Shown here: positions 35,753 through 45,294 of the stretch, piece by piece
Layout: each line of letters opens with the position of its first letter
How positions within the stretch are numbered: the stretch's first letter is position 1
NCBI RefSeq assembly: GCF_019803445.1
Contig: NZ_CP081844.1
Coordinates: forward strand, 2,058,501-2,122,500
Direction: 5' to 3'
Source: Caenibius sp. WL
Lineage (GTDB): Bacteria > Pseudomonadota > Alphaproteobacteria > Sphingomonadales > Sphingomonadaceae
DNA length: 64,000 nucleotides
Translations under genes and position numbers: made by a program
Notes under the pieces: model-generated
The model's database searches: none
What the model was told of the DNA's origin: nothing
Seen by the model: only the letters and a program-made list of their open reading frames with translations

Positions 35753-37876
35753 ATGATCAAGCATGTACCGGCCGCGTTTGCGGCTTTCGCTCTCCTTGCG
35801 CCTTGCACAGCCCAGGCCGATGCGGCCGACGCCACCGATGCCGACAGGGATACTATCGTGGTGAACGGGGTGTTGGGCAATCTACGGCTCAACATCGCAA
35901 CCGAAAGCGCCAGCCGTCTCGGTCTCACGCCGCTCGAAACACCTGCCAGCGTGGAAACGCTCGATGGCGACGCGATCCGTCTGCGCGGTGATCTGACAAT
36001 CCAGGATGCCGCCGCCAGAGGGACCGGCATTGTGAACACTTCCGGGGTGTTCGGTTATGGCCTCTCGGCGCGCGGTTTCACCGGCCAGAATTCGGTGATG
36101 ACGCTCTACGACGGCATGCGGATGTACAACAACACGCTGACTTTCCCGGCTGATCCGTGGATGGCGCAGAGCGTGGAGATCCTGCGTGGCCCGGCCTCGG
36201 TGCTTTATGGCGAGGGTGCGATAGGCGGCGCGGTCAATGTCTTGCGCAGGCAACCGGGCGACACGCTTGAATTTGCGGGCCGCGCAGGTGTTGCCTCGTT
36301 CGGAACAGTGCATGCCGCGGCGGGCGCGGGGGGCCCGATCAGCGATGGGGTCAGCTTCCGGGTGGACGCCAGCTACCGCCGGTCTGATAGCTGGATGGAT
36401 CGTGGGGACAGCAGCGCCATTGCGTTTTCCGGGGCGATCCGGCTACGCCCGGCGTCCGATTTCAGTATCACGTTCTCACACGATTTCAGCACGCAGAAGC
36501 CACGGATCTGGTTCGGTGTGCCGCTGGTCAACGGCGCGCTCGACACATCGATCCGGCGCAACAATTATAACGTCACCGATGCCCGGCTGCGCTTCCGCGA
36601 CAATTGGAGCCAGGCCAAAGTGGAATGGACACCGTCCGAGGCGGTGACGATCCGCAGCACGTTCTACCATCTCTGGGCGAACAAGTACTGGCGCAACGCC
36701 GAAAACGTCAGCTACGTCGCGGCAACGGACACCACGCCCGCGCAGATCCGCCAGTCCGGTTTCCTCGAACTCTATCATATCCAGAAGCAGACCGGGAACC
36801 GCACGACCGCCAACCTGAAGCAAACCTTCGGCAGTATCGAGAACCATCTCGTCGTGGGTTTCGACGTCAATCGGATCAGCTACAAGAACGTCAGCAATGC
36901 GGGTAACAACGCCGCGCGCCTGATCGATGCCATCGATCCAGTGCCGGGCAGGTTCATCGATCAGGCCGCCGCTCCCACCAAGGCCCGCTACACGAACAAT
37001 ATCGACCAGTTCTCCGTTTTTGCAGAGGACAGGCTGAAGTTCAGCGAGAGGTTCTCTATCGTGGCGGGGCTGCGCTACGACCGGCCGAAGATCACCAGGA
37101 CCGACCACATCAATGCAGCGAACGATTTCACCAGCACACCCGATGCCGTGACCTGGCGCGTGGGTGCGGTTTACCAACCGATCCCCACGCTTTCGCTCTA
37201 TGGCCAGTATGCCACCGCTGCCGATCCGGTCGGCGCGCTGGTCTCGACCAGCTTCGCGCAGAGCAGTTTCGACCTGTCGACAGGGCGGCAATACGAAATC
37301 GGCATTAAACACATCTTCTGGGGTGGGCGAGGGCAGTGGACTCTGGCCGCATACGACATCGTGAAGAAGCGCCTGCTGACGTCCGATCCGCTGATGCCGA
37401 CGATTCAGGTGCAGGTCGGCCGGCAATCGTCGCGAGGTGTCGAGGCATCGCTTTCGCTGGAGCCGGTCGACGGCGTCAGCCTCACGCTCAACGGGGCGCT
37501 GCTGCGGGCACGCTATGACGATTTCTCCGAATCCGTCGGCGGCGTACAGTTCCAGCGCGTGGGCAACCGGCCGGCCAATGTCGCCGCCAGGACGGCGAAT
37601 GCCTTCCTGAGCTGGGAATTCCTTGAAGGCTGGGTGGTCGACGGCGGGATGGGATATGTCGGCAAACGCTATCAGGATGCGGCGAACGCGCGGGTGCTTC
37701 CCGCCTATACGCTCACCGATATCGGCGTGCGCTGGCAGTTCGCCGAAGCGGCCAGCGCCAGCCTGCGTTTGCACAATGTCTTCAACGAAACCTACGTGCG
37801 GTCCACTTACGGTGCATCGCAATGGATTCTGGGCGATCCGCGTTCGGTGGAGGCCAGCATTCATGTCGCCTTCTAA
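35753..37876 (+). CDS. TonB-dependent receptor under cobalamin riboswitch control
   Basis: Outer-membrane active-transport channel of 707 residues. A signal peptide (KHVPAAFAAFALLAPCTAQA) is followed by DTIVVNGVLGN as a likely TonB box, the plug domain (LTPLETPASVETLDGDAIRL, then ILRGPASVLYGEGAIGGAVN), and a 22-strand barrel ending SVEASIHVAF with terminal Phe. ATG 35753 has GGGGGA 4 bases upstream; the open frame from 35579 lies mostly in the riboswitch region and is rejected. The plug resembles siderophore-type receptors, but the B12 riboswitch argues for corrinoid or cobalt-complex uptake. Confidence 0.92.
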   Translation: MIKHVPAAFAAFALLAPCTAQADAADATDADRDTIVVNGVLGNLRLNIATESASRLGLTPLETPASVETLDGDAIRLRGDLTIQDAAARGTGIVNTSGVFGYGLSARGFTGQNSVMTLYDGMRMYNNTLTFPADPWMAQSVEILRGPASVLYGEGAIGGAVNVLRRQPGDTLEFAGRAGVASFGTVHAAAGAGGPISDGVSFRVDASYRRSDSWMDRGDSSAIAFSGAIRLRPASDFSITFSHDFSTQKPRIWFGVPLVNGALDTSIRRNNYNVTDARLRFRDNWSQAKVEWTPSEAVTIRSTFYHLWANKYWRNAENVSYVAATDTTPAQIRQSGFLELYHIQKQTGNRTTANLKQTFGSIENHLVVGFDVNRISYKNVSNAGNNAARLIDAIDPVPGRFIDQAAAPTKARYTNNIDQFSVFAEDRLKFSERFSIVAGLRYDRPKITRTDHINAANDFTSTPDAVTWRVGAVYQPIPTLSLYGQYATAADPVGALVSTSFAQSSFDLSTGRQYEIGIKHIFWGGRGQWTLAAYDIVKKRLLTSDPLMPTIQVQVGRQSSRGVEASLSLEPVDGVSLTLNGALLRARYDDFSESVGGVQFQRVGNRPANVAARTANAFLSWEFLEGWVVDGGMGYVGKRYQDAANARVLPAYTLTDIGVRWQFAEAASASLRLHNVFNETYVRSTYGASQWILGDPRSVEASIHVAF

Positions 37877-37970
37877 CGGCTCCGCCCCCTAAGAGCTTGA
37901 CAGCCCAAGGGTTATACCGAACCTCGGTTGCATCGTGTTCATGTAGCAGTAAAAACAAGGCAGCGCGGCA

Positions 37971-39578
37971 ATGAAAGACCAGGCAACGGCCGAAATCGTC
38001 GATATCGTTATTATCGGCGCCGGTTTTTCCGGGATGTACGCGATTTATCGTTTGCGGGGGGATTACAGTGTCACCTGCTTCGAAGCGGGCGATGGTGTCG
38101 GCGGCACGTGGTACTGGAACCGCTATCCCGGCGCGCGCGTGGATATTCAAAGCGTCGAATACTCCTATGGCTTTGACGAGGATCTGCAGCAGGAATGGAC
38201 TTGGCCGGAATATTTTTCGGCTCAGCCCGATCTCGAACGCTACGCCAATCATGTGGCTGACCGGTTTGGATTGCGCGAGTACATTCGCTTTTCCAATCCG
38301 GTCAAAAGCATGCGCTTCGATGACGAAAGCGGTCTCTGGCACGTCCACGCGGCGAACGGCGATCATGTCGTCTGCCGTTATGTGATCGCCGCAACGGGGA
38401 GTCTTTCAGCCCCGAACACGCCGCCCTGGCCGGGCCGTGATAGCTTCAGGGGGGAAGTCTATCATACTGCAGGCTGGCCGCGCGAAGGGGTGGATTTCAC
38501 GGGTAAGCGGGTCGGCTTCATCGGCACCGGTTCGACCGGGATTCAGGCCATGCCGATCATCGCGGAGCAGGCGGAGCGGCTCTATGTCTTCCAGCGTACG
38601 CCGGCTTTTTGCATGCCCTCCGGCAATCGCCCGCTCGATGCCGAATACGAACGCGAATGGAAGGAAGATTACGCACAGCGGCGTGAGCGGATGCTGGATA
38701 CCTACGGCGCGTCGCTCGTCGATTATCCCGATTCCTCCGCACATGACTGCTCACCGGAAGAACAGGCGGCAATTCTCGAAAAGGCGTGGAATTCCAAAAG
38801 CGCTTTTCAACTCCTGTTCGCGTTCAACGATGTCCTGACGGATGCAGAGGCGAACGCGTTGGTCAGCGAATTCGTCCGCAACAAGATTCGTCAGATCGTG
38901 AAGGACCTGAAGACGGCCGAACGGCTCTGTCCGACGACTTATCCGATCGGCGGCAAGCGCCTGTGCGTCGGCAACGGCTACTATGAAATGTATAACCGCG
39001 ATAATGTCACGCTCGTCGATGTGCAATCCGACCCCATCGTGGCCTTCACCGAAACGGGCCTGCGTACGCGAGATACGGAATACGCGCTTGACGTTATCGT
39101 GACGGCAACCGGCTTCGACGCGGTGACGGGTGCTCTGGCCCGGATCGATATCGAGGGGCTGGGGCATCTCAAGCTGGCGGACAAATGGGCGGATGGGCCG
39201 ACGACGTACCTCGGTGCGATGGTTGCCGGTTTCCCGAATCTGTTCATGATTCATGGGCCGATGACCCCGGCGGCGCAAGCCCAGATGATCACCACAGGCG
39301 AATGGCAGGTCAACTGGACGGCGGCGATCATCGACGACATGAAACGCGAAGGTTACACACGCATCGACGTGACCGAAGAAGCGGAACAATCCTGGGCGGA
39401 TGAGATCGAAACGGTTTCAGGGCAAACGCTGCATAAGCTTGCCGATTCCTGGTACAACGCCAAGAATATCGAAGGCAAGAAGGGAGGCTTCATGATCTAT
39501 GTCGGCGGCTTCCCCCGGTTTTCCCGATTGAGCAGGGAAGCGGTGGAGCAGGGCTACAAGGGTTTCGTCCGTAGCTGA
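37971..39578 (+). CDS. Baeyer-Villiger monooxygenase (flavin-containing, type I)
   Basis: NADPH- and FAD-dependent oxygenase of 535 residues inserting oxygen next to a ketone. FAD site GAGFSG at 16-21, the type I BVMO fingerprint FRGEVYHTAGWP at 159-170, and the NADPH motif GTGSTG at 185-190 are all intact. The N-terminal VGGTWYWNRYPGARVDIQS is typical of the cyclohexanone/phenylacetone monooxygenase branch. No signal peptide; cytoplasmic. It starts 94 bases after the TonB receptor on the same strand, so it may be co-transcribed. The ketone substrate is unknown. Confidence 0.95.
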   Translation: MKDQATAEIVDIVIIGAGFSGMYAIYRLRGDYSVTCFEAGDGVGGTWYWNRYPGARVDIQSVEYSYGFDEDLQQEWTWPEYFSAQPDLERYANHVADRFGLREYIRFSNPVKSMRFDDESGLWHVHAANGDHVVCRYVIAATGSLSAPNTPPWPGRDSFRGEVYHTAGWPREGVDFTGKRVGFIGTGSTGIQAMPIIAEQAERLYVFQRTPAFCMPSGNRPLDAEYEREWKEDYAQRRERMLDTYGASLVDYPDSSAHDCSPEEQAAILEKAWNSKSAFQLLFAFNDVLTDAEANALVSEFVRNKIRQIVKDLKTAERLCPTTYPIGGKRLCVGNGYYEMYNRDNVTLVDVQSDPIVAFTETGLRTRDTEYALDVIVTATGFDAVTGALARIDIEGLGHLKLADKWADGPTTYLGAMVAGFPNLFMIHGPMTPAAQAQMITTGEWQVNWTAAIIDDMKREGYTRIDVTEEAEQSWADEIETVSGQTLHKLADSWYNAKNIEGKKGGFMIYVGGFPRFSRLSREAVEQGYKGFVRS

Positions 39579-40102
39579 GGTCTTAGGTGCTGGAAGTCTG
39601 TGTCTGCGGTGATAACCCTTGATGGCCCTTGCCTCCGCGCCAGATAAAGGGAAGAATGGCGGCGAAGCGCAAGGCTGCGCTGATACGAGATCGAAAGGCT
39701 GGATAAACGTTCTGATGGAGATGAAGCTTACACCGTGACGATCGAACGGGACCGAGCTGGCATGGTGATCTGCCGTCCGAGCAGCGGCCCGCATTGTTAC
39801 ATATCGACAGACCCCCGCATGCAGCCTGGTCGGGGGAAAGCATTTCTCAGAAACAATTTGCCAGCGCCGCGCCCCATATCCCGGGGCGTGGAACCGGCGA
39901 ACGCGGTGCCAGCGTGGCGCATGGCGGCTCTCGCAAAACATCGCCGCAGCGGCGTTTCGGCGATACTTCGCAATCACGACCTCTCTGTCATGAAACCGTT
40001 CCCGATGGCCACTATCCGGCTGTCGGGCAATGCCCGTTGCAAACCGGTTGCCGACACAATTTCAAAAGCCGTGGCAAACACGGTGAACACAGGAGTAGGA
40101 AT
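39579..40102. other. intergenic region, nothing recognised
   Basis: 524 bases. Open frames exist on both strands (for example minus-strand 39583-39843), but none resembles a known protein or shows a good ribosome binding site. No convincing hairpin with a T-run follows the BVMO gene. Confidence 0.4.
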
Positions 40103-40270
40103 ATGCCCGAGAACCGAGAAACCCTTCTCAACCGCGCCATCGCCGCGATTGAGCGGCCCACGGATTATAACGAACACGACCGCCGGCAACTCATCATGGA
40201 TTTGCGGGCGGCATGCGATATCGCAAAGCATGGTACGCTGATAGGCCAGAAAGCGGCTCGTAAATTCTAG
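40103..40270 (+). CDS. small hypothetical protein (55 residues)
   Basis: ATG 40103 is preceded by AGGAGTAGGAAT, a strong ribosome binding site. The product MPENRETLLNRAIAAIERPT continues with DYNEHDRRQLIMDLRAACDI and AKHGTLIGQKAARKF. It looks like a short soluble helical protein. I do not recognise the family. A longer in-frame open frame upstream to 39794 lacks support and is Arg/Pro-rich. Confidence 0.6.
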   Translation: MPENRETLLNRAIAAIERPTDYNEHDRRQLIMDLRAACDIAKHGTLIGQKAARKF

Positions 40271-40573
40271 GCGATTGTATCGTTTGTCAAAACGATCTGC
40301 CTGGGCACAATTTTCGTTCGGCCTGAGACTGTCGAAGACCGAGCGGAGGGGCTATAGCAAGCTATACAAGCGCCAAATTCCAAGGAAAGAGGTTCTGGCT
40401 GAGACTGCTTCTGACTTGTAACATCCGGCGCCAACCGTGATACCCCGTCCGCGAGGCGTTGGCGTGATAACCGCATGGTGGTTGATTGGTGCATTATCGG
40501 CGTAGCACCTGATCTCAGGCGCGCACGTTTCCATTTTCCATTGTCGAAAACCGGGTTTGGTGGAACCGGGGCA
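40271..40573. other. intergenic region between convergent genes
   Basis: 303 bases between the small plus-strand gene and the minus-strand phosphoesterase. A perfect hairpin at 40566-40585 includes the phosphoesterase stop codon. Nothing else is recognised. Confidence 0.4.
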
Positions 40574-40585
40574 TCAATGCCCCGG
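40566..40585 (-). terminator. hairpin across the phosphoesterase stop codon
   Basis: CCGGGGCAT at 40566-40574 and ATGCCCCGG at 40577-40585 are perfectly complementary, leaving a very tight loop (effectively an 8-bp stem with 4-base loop). The TGA stop lies in it. No T-run follows on the minus strand, so termination is only possible, not clear. Confidence 0.35.
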
Positions 40586-41632
40586 CGCAGCATCCGTCGC
40601 CGTGGCTGGCGGGTCTTTGGGGCCTTCGGGGCCGAACACACCATCCACACGGATGTTGGCGACATGGGGCCCATTGTCATCGATCGTGACCCAGCTGATG
40701 TGATCCACGGCGCCCGGCCCCTTGCGGATCCATTCGCCGCCAGTGGTCCCCAGGCGGAAATAGTCGTGTCCGTCGATCACGTCATGCTGATAGTAATGCT
40801 CGTGGCCCGCGAAGACGGTATAACGGCGCTTGGCCAGCGCGGCCTGGATTTGCGGGAACGCATTGTTGGCGTTCTGATACACCCATGCGGGTTTATGCAG
40901 CAGGACGATCGTCCAGCGCACTTCGGGATGCGCCGCCAGAGTCTGTTCTGCCCATCGCGCCTGCTCCTGCGTGATGCTCGCAGGGGTCAGTTCCTCAATC
41001 GGAATCTTGAGCTTGTGAATCTGTGCGGAGATCAGTTCGTTGGCGTGCCGGGGATTGGTTTCGAGTAGCTTCTGCACTTCTTCGGCCTTGCCCGGCTCGG
41101 GGAATATTCTCGGCAGCATGTTCAGCGCGGAAGCTGGCGGATCTTCCGTGTCGAGGACGAGGAACAGGACGTTCTTGTACACGAAGGAATAGTATGGGTT
41201 GCCGAACTGCTTGCGCCAGTTGGCCAGCATCGCGGTGTTGCTGAGATCGTGGTTGCCCGCCACCCGGTAGAACCGCGCATCGAGGCGGGCAAGGATGGTT
41301 TCGAATTCCTCCCATTGCCGCGCCAGCACGGCGGGATTCTCGGCATAGCCTTCGACCAGATCGCCGACGCTGACGACAAACTCCGGTTTCAACAGATTGA
41401 CCTGATCGATGGCTCGTTCGAACACTCCCGCGCGGGCGCCGCCGGTCCGGTCCGACATGATTGCGAAGCGAAAACTGTCCTGCGGATCGACCACGGGCTT
41501 CGCGGTGAACGGCTTCGCGTCGGCGGATGGGGCAGGGGCCTGTCCGGCAGATGCGGGAAGGGCACCCAAGGCTATCGCTCCGGCGAGGGCGACGATCGCC
41601 GAGAGAGTCTTGAGAGATAATATCCGTGCCAT
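40574..41632 (-). CDS. exported calcineurin-like metallophosphoesterase
   Basis: A 352-residue phosphoesterase with a signal peptide (MARILSLKTLSAIVALAGAI... ASAGQA). Metal-binding motifs are in order: an Asp in IMSDRTGG (usually D-x-H), VVSVGDLVEG, VAGNHDLSN, VLLHKPAWVY and FAGHEHYY. The first motif has Arg where family members have His, and the last reads GHEH. ATG 41632 has GAGG 7 bases upstream. It starts 8 bases after the TonB receptor stop, clearly the same operon, so it probably releases phosphate from whatever the receptor brings into the periplasm (inference). Confidence 0.87.
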   Translation of the reverse strand: MARILSLKTLSAIVALAGAIALGALPASAGQAPAPSADAKPFTAKPVVDPQDSFRFAIMSDRTGGARAGVFERAIDQVNLLKPEFVVSVGDLVEGYAENPAVLARQWEEFETILARLDARFYRVAGNHDLSNTAMLANWRKQFGNPYYSFVYKNVLFLVLDTEDPPASALNMLPRIFPEPGKAEEVQKLLETNPRHANELISAQIHKLKIPIEELTPASITQEQARWAEQTLAAHPEVRWTIVLLHKPAWVYQNANNAFPQIQAALAKRRYTVFAGHEHYYQHDVIDGHDYFRLGTTGGEWIRKGPGAVDHISWVTIDDNGPHVANIRVDGVFGPEGPKDPPATATDAAPGH

Positions 41633-41640
41633 TTTCAACC

Positions 41641-43824
41641 TCAATATTTGAAGGACAGAGTGACGCCGTAAGTCCGCGGTTCGCCATAGAAGCCCGCCGG
41701 CACGCCGACCGCGAAATGATCGATGAGGTAGGTCTTGTTGGTCAAGTTCTTGCCGGACACCGCCACCTGCCAATTGCCGAAGCCCAGCGGGATGTCCGAC
41801 AGCGTGATCCGGCCATTGAGCAAACCATAGCCGCCGATTTTGTAATGTGCATCGGTCGCTGCCGTAAACTTGCGGCTTTGATAGGAATAATCGGCGTAGA
41901 TGGCGAGGCGGCCGATCGGGGTTTCGGGAAACTCGTATTCGGCGCTTGCTGTCAGGCTATGTGGCGGGGCCTGGACGAAGCGGAACGTGTCCGTGATATC
42001 CGTGCCGGTGCCGTCGATAATCTCCTTATAGCGCGCATGGAGATAGGCATAATTGGCCGTCAGTGTCAGACCGGCAACCGGGCGTGCGGTGACATCGAGT
42101 TCCACCCCCTTGATACGGGCTTTGCCCGCGTTCAGCACGTCGGTGACGGCGATGTTCGTCGGGTCGGTCCGCACGTTGATCTGGATGTCGTTATAATCGG
42201 CGATGAAGGCCGCCACGTTGACACGCAGACGATTGCCGAACCAACTCGTCTTGGCGCCGATCTCATAGGAGGTCAGCGTTTCCGGGGCGAAACCGGCGTT
42301 GAACCGGGCGATGGAACTGGCGCGCACGTTGAAACCGCCGCTTTTGTAACCGCGACTCAATTTGGCATAAAGATTCAGGTCGGCGTTGGGGCTGTATCCG
42401 ACGACGAATTCCGGGCTGACATTGTCGTAGCTCCGATCACCGATGCCGAGCGCTGAGACGGTGGGCGTGCCCGCTGCGGGGATGCTGATGTTCTGCAACG
42501 TTGCCTTGCGCTTGTCATGCGACCAGCGCACCCCGCCGGTGAGATACAACCCCTCCGCGAAATCGGGCCGATAAGTCAGCTGGCCGTAGAGCGCATAGGC
42601 CGTGTTATCGATTGTGACATAACGATCCGAGCGCGGCGGGCGCGCCGTGGCGCTGATATCGTAGCTTTTGGCGCTTTCATCGAAGTAATAGGCGCCCAAC
42701 ACATATTGCACCTGGTCGCCGAATGCCTTGCCAATCAGTTGCAGTTCCTCCGAAAACTGTTTTTGCCTGGAATCGAAATAGGTCGCGACAACGGGGAACG
42801 GACCGAACGCCCCTGTGAGATAGTCCTGGTGCGTGGTGTTGGCGAGGCGGCGAAAGCCGGTGATCGATTTGATCGTCAGCGCATCCGAAACCTGCCAGTC
42901 GAGCGTCAGGTTGTGGCCTTGCGCCACCACGTCGTTGCGTTGCAGGTCTTGGACGAAGGGTGATCCGCCCTTGGGCCGGGAAGCCGTGGCGGGATAGAGC
43001 GGCACCTGGGCGATATAGGCCGGTGTGTCGTTCACTTCGGAGCGGTCGTAAGTGTAGCGGACGTCGAAATTCTCTACCGGCTGCCAGTGCACGGCTGCGC
43101 GATAAGCGTCGCGCCGTTCATCGCCGAACCGTTTCACGCCGGTTCCCTGGTTGCGCACGAAGCCATCCTTTTCGGATCGCAGATAGCCAAGCTCGATAGC
43201 CAGACGGTCGCCGATCGGGATATTCACTTTGCTGAGCGCGCGAAACTGTCCGCGGTTGCCCACGGTCAGGTCCTGGCGCACGGAGAGGCGGCCCAGTTCC
43301 GGCGCTTTGGTGATGAAATTGATGGCCCCGCCCGTGGCATTCCGGCCATAGAGCGAACCCTGCGGCCCACGCAGCACTTCGATGCGTTCGAGATCGGCCA
43401 CTTCCCCGGCGAGCCCCTGGCTGCGCGCGACATAGACGCCATCGAGATAGACCGCCACGCTCGGGTCCTGCGTGATCTGATCGTCGTTGTTGCCGACGCC
43501 GCGAATGAAAATGCGGGCGGTGATCGCGCTGTTGGGGTGAGGGGTGATCTGCAGGCTCGGCACTTCCGACCGCAGATCGGTGATGTCGTTGATACCTTTG
43601 TTGACGAGATCTGCCGCTGTCATCGCGCTGATGGACAGCGGCGTTTTCTGAAGCGGTTCGGCGCGTTTCTGCGCGGTCACGATAATTTCGCCGAGCCCTT
43701 CAGCCTGGGCCCCGTCGCCGGGCGTAGCGGCATAAGCCGTTGCGGGCAGGGCGGTGACGGCGGCGGCCAGCACAGTGGCCTTGTTGCGCAGGCGTCGCGA
43801 ACGGGTGATGTCCCAATCGCTCAT
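41641..43824 (-). CDS. TonB-dependent receptor paired with a phosphoesterase
   Basis: 727-residue outer-membrane receptor of the large sphingomonad TBDR group. Signal peptide ends near TAYAATPGDG; the TonB box is GEIIVTAQKRAE; the plug has VEVLRGPQGSLYGRNATGGA-like sequence (RIEVLRGPQGSLYGRNATGG); the barrel ends YGVTLSFKY. ATG 43824 has GGAGGGAGA 7 bases upstream; ATG 43869 is less likely. It is divergent from the double-domain TetR gene across a region of about 220 bases, so that regulator may control it. The substrate is unknown; the phosphoesterase partner suggests a phosphorylated ligand. Confidence 0.93.
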   Translation of the reverse strand: MSDWDITRSRRLRNKATVLAAAVTALPATAYAATPGDGAQAEGLGEIIVTAQKRAEPLQKTPLSISAMTAADLVNKGINDITDLRSEVPSLQITPHPNSAITARIFIRGVGNNDDQITQDPSVAVYLDGVYVARSQGLAGEVADLERIEVLRGPQGSLYGRNATGGAINFITKAPELGRLSVRQDLTVGNRGQFRALSKVNIPIGDRLAIELGYLRSEKDGFVRNQGTGVKRFGDERRDAYRAAVHWQPVENFDVRYTYDRSEVNDTPAYIAQVPLYPATASRPKGGSPFVQDLQRNDVVAQGHNLTLDWQVSDALTIKSITGFRRLANTTHQDYLTGAFGPFPVVATYFDSRQKQFSEELQLIGKAFGDQVQYVLGAYYFDESAKSYDISATARPPRSDRYVTIDNTAYALYGQLTYRPDFAEGLYLTGGVRWSHDKRKATLQNISIPAAGTPTVSALGIGDRSYDNVSPEFVVGYSPNADLNLYAKLSRGYKSGGFNVRASSIARFNAGFAPETLTSYEIGAKTSWFGNRLRVNVAAFIADYNDIQINVRTDPTNIAVTDVLNAGKARIKGVELDVTARPVAGLTLTANYAYLHARYKEIIDGTGTDITDTFRFVQAPPHSLTASAEYEFPETPIGRLAIYADYSYQSRKFTAATDAHYKIGGYGLLNGRITLSDIPLGFGNWQVAVSGKNLTNKTYLIDHFAVGVPAGFYGEPRTYGVTLSFKY

Positions 43825-44044
43825 ATCAGATTCTCCCTCCATGGCGATACGTATGTACCGAAGTGTCACGCCACAATGACTCGTATTATTTGCAGAAATA
43901 TTACGTGTATATTAGATATCGTCAACTCCATCCTGATGTGCAATGCAAATGTACCGGTTTGCGTGGATGGCGAAATTGGGTTAAGTCCGAAACCCGGCCT
44001 GTGAAATGCCGGGCAATTTCAAAGGGACGGACCCAACGGGAAGA

Positions 44045-45286
44045 ATGGAAAGCACCGACCGGATTCTCGACGCGGCTGTTGCGCGTTTCGCGGAAGGCGG
44101 AATGCGCGCGGTCAGTATCCGCGAAGTGGCCCGCGTTGCCGAGATTGACCCGTCCGCGATCCAGTACCGCTTTGGAACCAAGGCCAATCTGTGGAATGCC
44201 GCGCTCGAACGGGCGGTGGCCCGCGATCTGGAAAGGCTCCGCGCCTGCGTGGCCATGTTGGAGTCCCGGCCCGGGCTGACGGCGGATGAGAAGATCGCCC
44301 TGTTGCGGCACCATGTCGGCGAATCGCTGGGAACATGGCGGGATGTCACAATCACATGGCACACGCTGTTGATCGAAAGCTTGCGGCAGCATGCTCCGCT
44401 ACCGATAGTGGTCGAGTGGTTCTTGCGCCGTGGTGAGGCATGGGTGGCCATTGCGCGCCAGATGGGGCTGGCATCCGAACAGGCTGGCGGCACACTGCTT
44501 CTGGCGGTGTCTTCCGCCGAACTGTTCCTGTTCGGTATCCTGGGAGAGTTCGAGCGGAAGCTCTATTGCGAAGATTTTCTCCGCTTTGTGTTCCGGCGAC
44601 TGGAGCGAGGGCAGTTGCCAGTGGAAACCGGCAACTGGTTTTCCCGCTGGTGCACGGAACGGACAGATGCGCGCTTCGAACCGGGCCAGCCTGATGGGGA
44701 CCAGAACGGGCCGGTGCACGCCCTGAGCGAAGCGGTGGCTCGCCTGCTGTTGGCACATGGGGCCGAAGGCGTCACCCATCGCGCGATTGCGAGCGAGGCG
44801 TCGCTATCGCTCGCCGCCACGACCCGGCATTTCGCCAATCTGCAGGACCTGCTGAGGGCCGGTTACGATCGCATCGGCGTCAATATGCTGCGCCATCTCG
44901 AAGCGCCTGAGCGCATGCCGCCGTTCGCCGCGCCCGAAGATATGGCGCAGGCCGTGGCATCCGTCTGGCTGTCGGAAGATGCGATGTATGGCCGGGCGCT
45001 GACGGGATTGCTCGATGTGCATATCGCGGCGGCACGGGATGCAACGCTGTTGCCGGTCGCCTCCGCGATCATTGCCAAGCTGACTGTCCTGGCGACCCGT
45101 TACTTCGCCGATGCCAACACACTCGGCGTGCGCACGCCGTTCGAGGCGCACATCCACTATGCCCTGTCCCAGTCGTCGATCCTTTTTGCGGCTCTGCAGG
45201 AGGTGGAGCCCGCCACTCTCATCAAGCAAGCCGCGGACGATATCACCCTCCTCAGTGGCCAGTTGTTTTCGCCTGTCAGGGAATAA
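44045..45286 (+). CDS. tandem (double-domain) TetR-family regulator
   Basis: 413 residues, about twice the usual TetR length, with two complete TetR units. HTH1 covers about 22-45 (VSIREVARVAEIDPSAIQYR, then FGTK). HTH2 covers about 243-266 (VTHRAIASEASLSLAATTRH, then FANLQDLLRAGYD). Each is followed by a helical ligand-like domain. So one chain could bind DNA like a TetR dimer. ATG 44045 gives the family N-terminus; in-frame ATG 44006 would sit in a small hairpin and has no ribosome binding site. It is 8 bases before an SDR gene (same operon) and divergent from the TonB receptor. The effector is unknown. Confidence 0.88.
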   Translation: MESTDRILDAAVARFAEGGMRAVSIREVARVAEIDPSAIQYRFGTKANLWNAALERAVARDLERLRACVAMLESRPGLTADEKIALLRHHVGESLGTWRDVTITWHTLLIESLRQHAPLPIVVEWFLRRGEAWVAIARQMGLASEQAGGTLLLAVSSAELFLFGILGEFERKLYCEDFLRFVFRRLERGQLPVETGNWFSRWCTERTDARFEPGQPDGDQNGPVHALSEAVARLLLAHGAEGVTHRAIASEASLSLAATTRHFANLQDLLRAGYDRIGVNMLRHLEAPERMPPFAAPEDMAQAVASVWLSEDAMYGRALTGLLDVHIAAARDATLLPVASAIIAKLTVLATRYFADANTLGVRTPFEAHIHYALSQSSILFAALQEVEPATLIKQAADDITLLSGQLFSPVRE

Positions 45287-45294
45287 GAGACATT

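Noticed and set aside
36476-37864. Minus-strand open frame opposite the B12-controlled TonB receptor
   Set aside because: Antisense shadow; the plus-strand receptor is complete and unambiguous.
40566-40585. Strong classical terminator for the phosphoesterase operon
   Set aside because: The palindrome is perfect, but the loop is too tight and no T-run follows; reported only as a possible hairpin.
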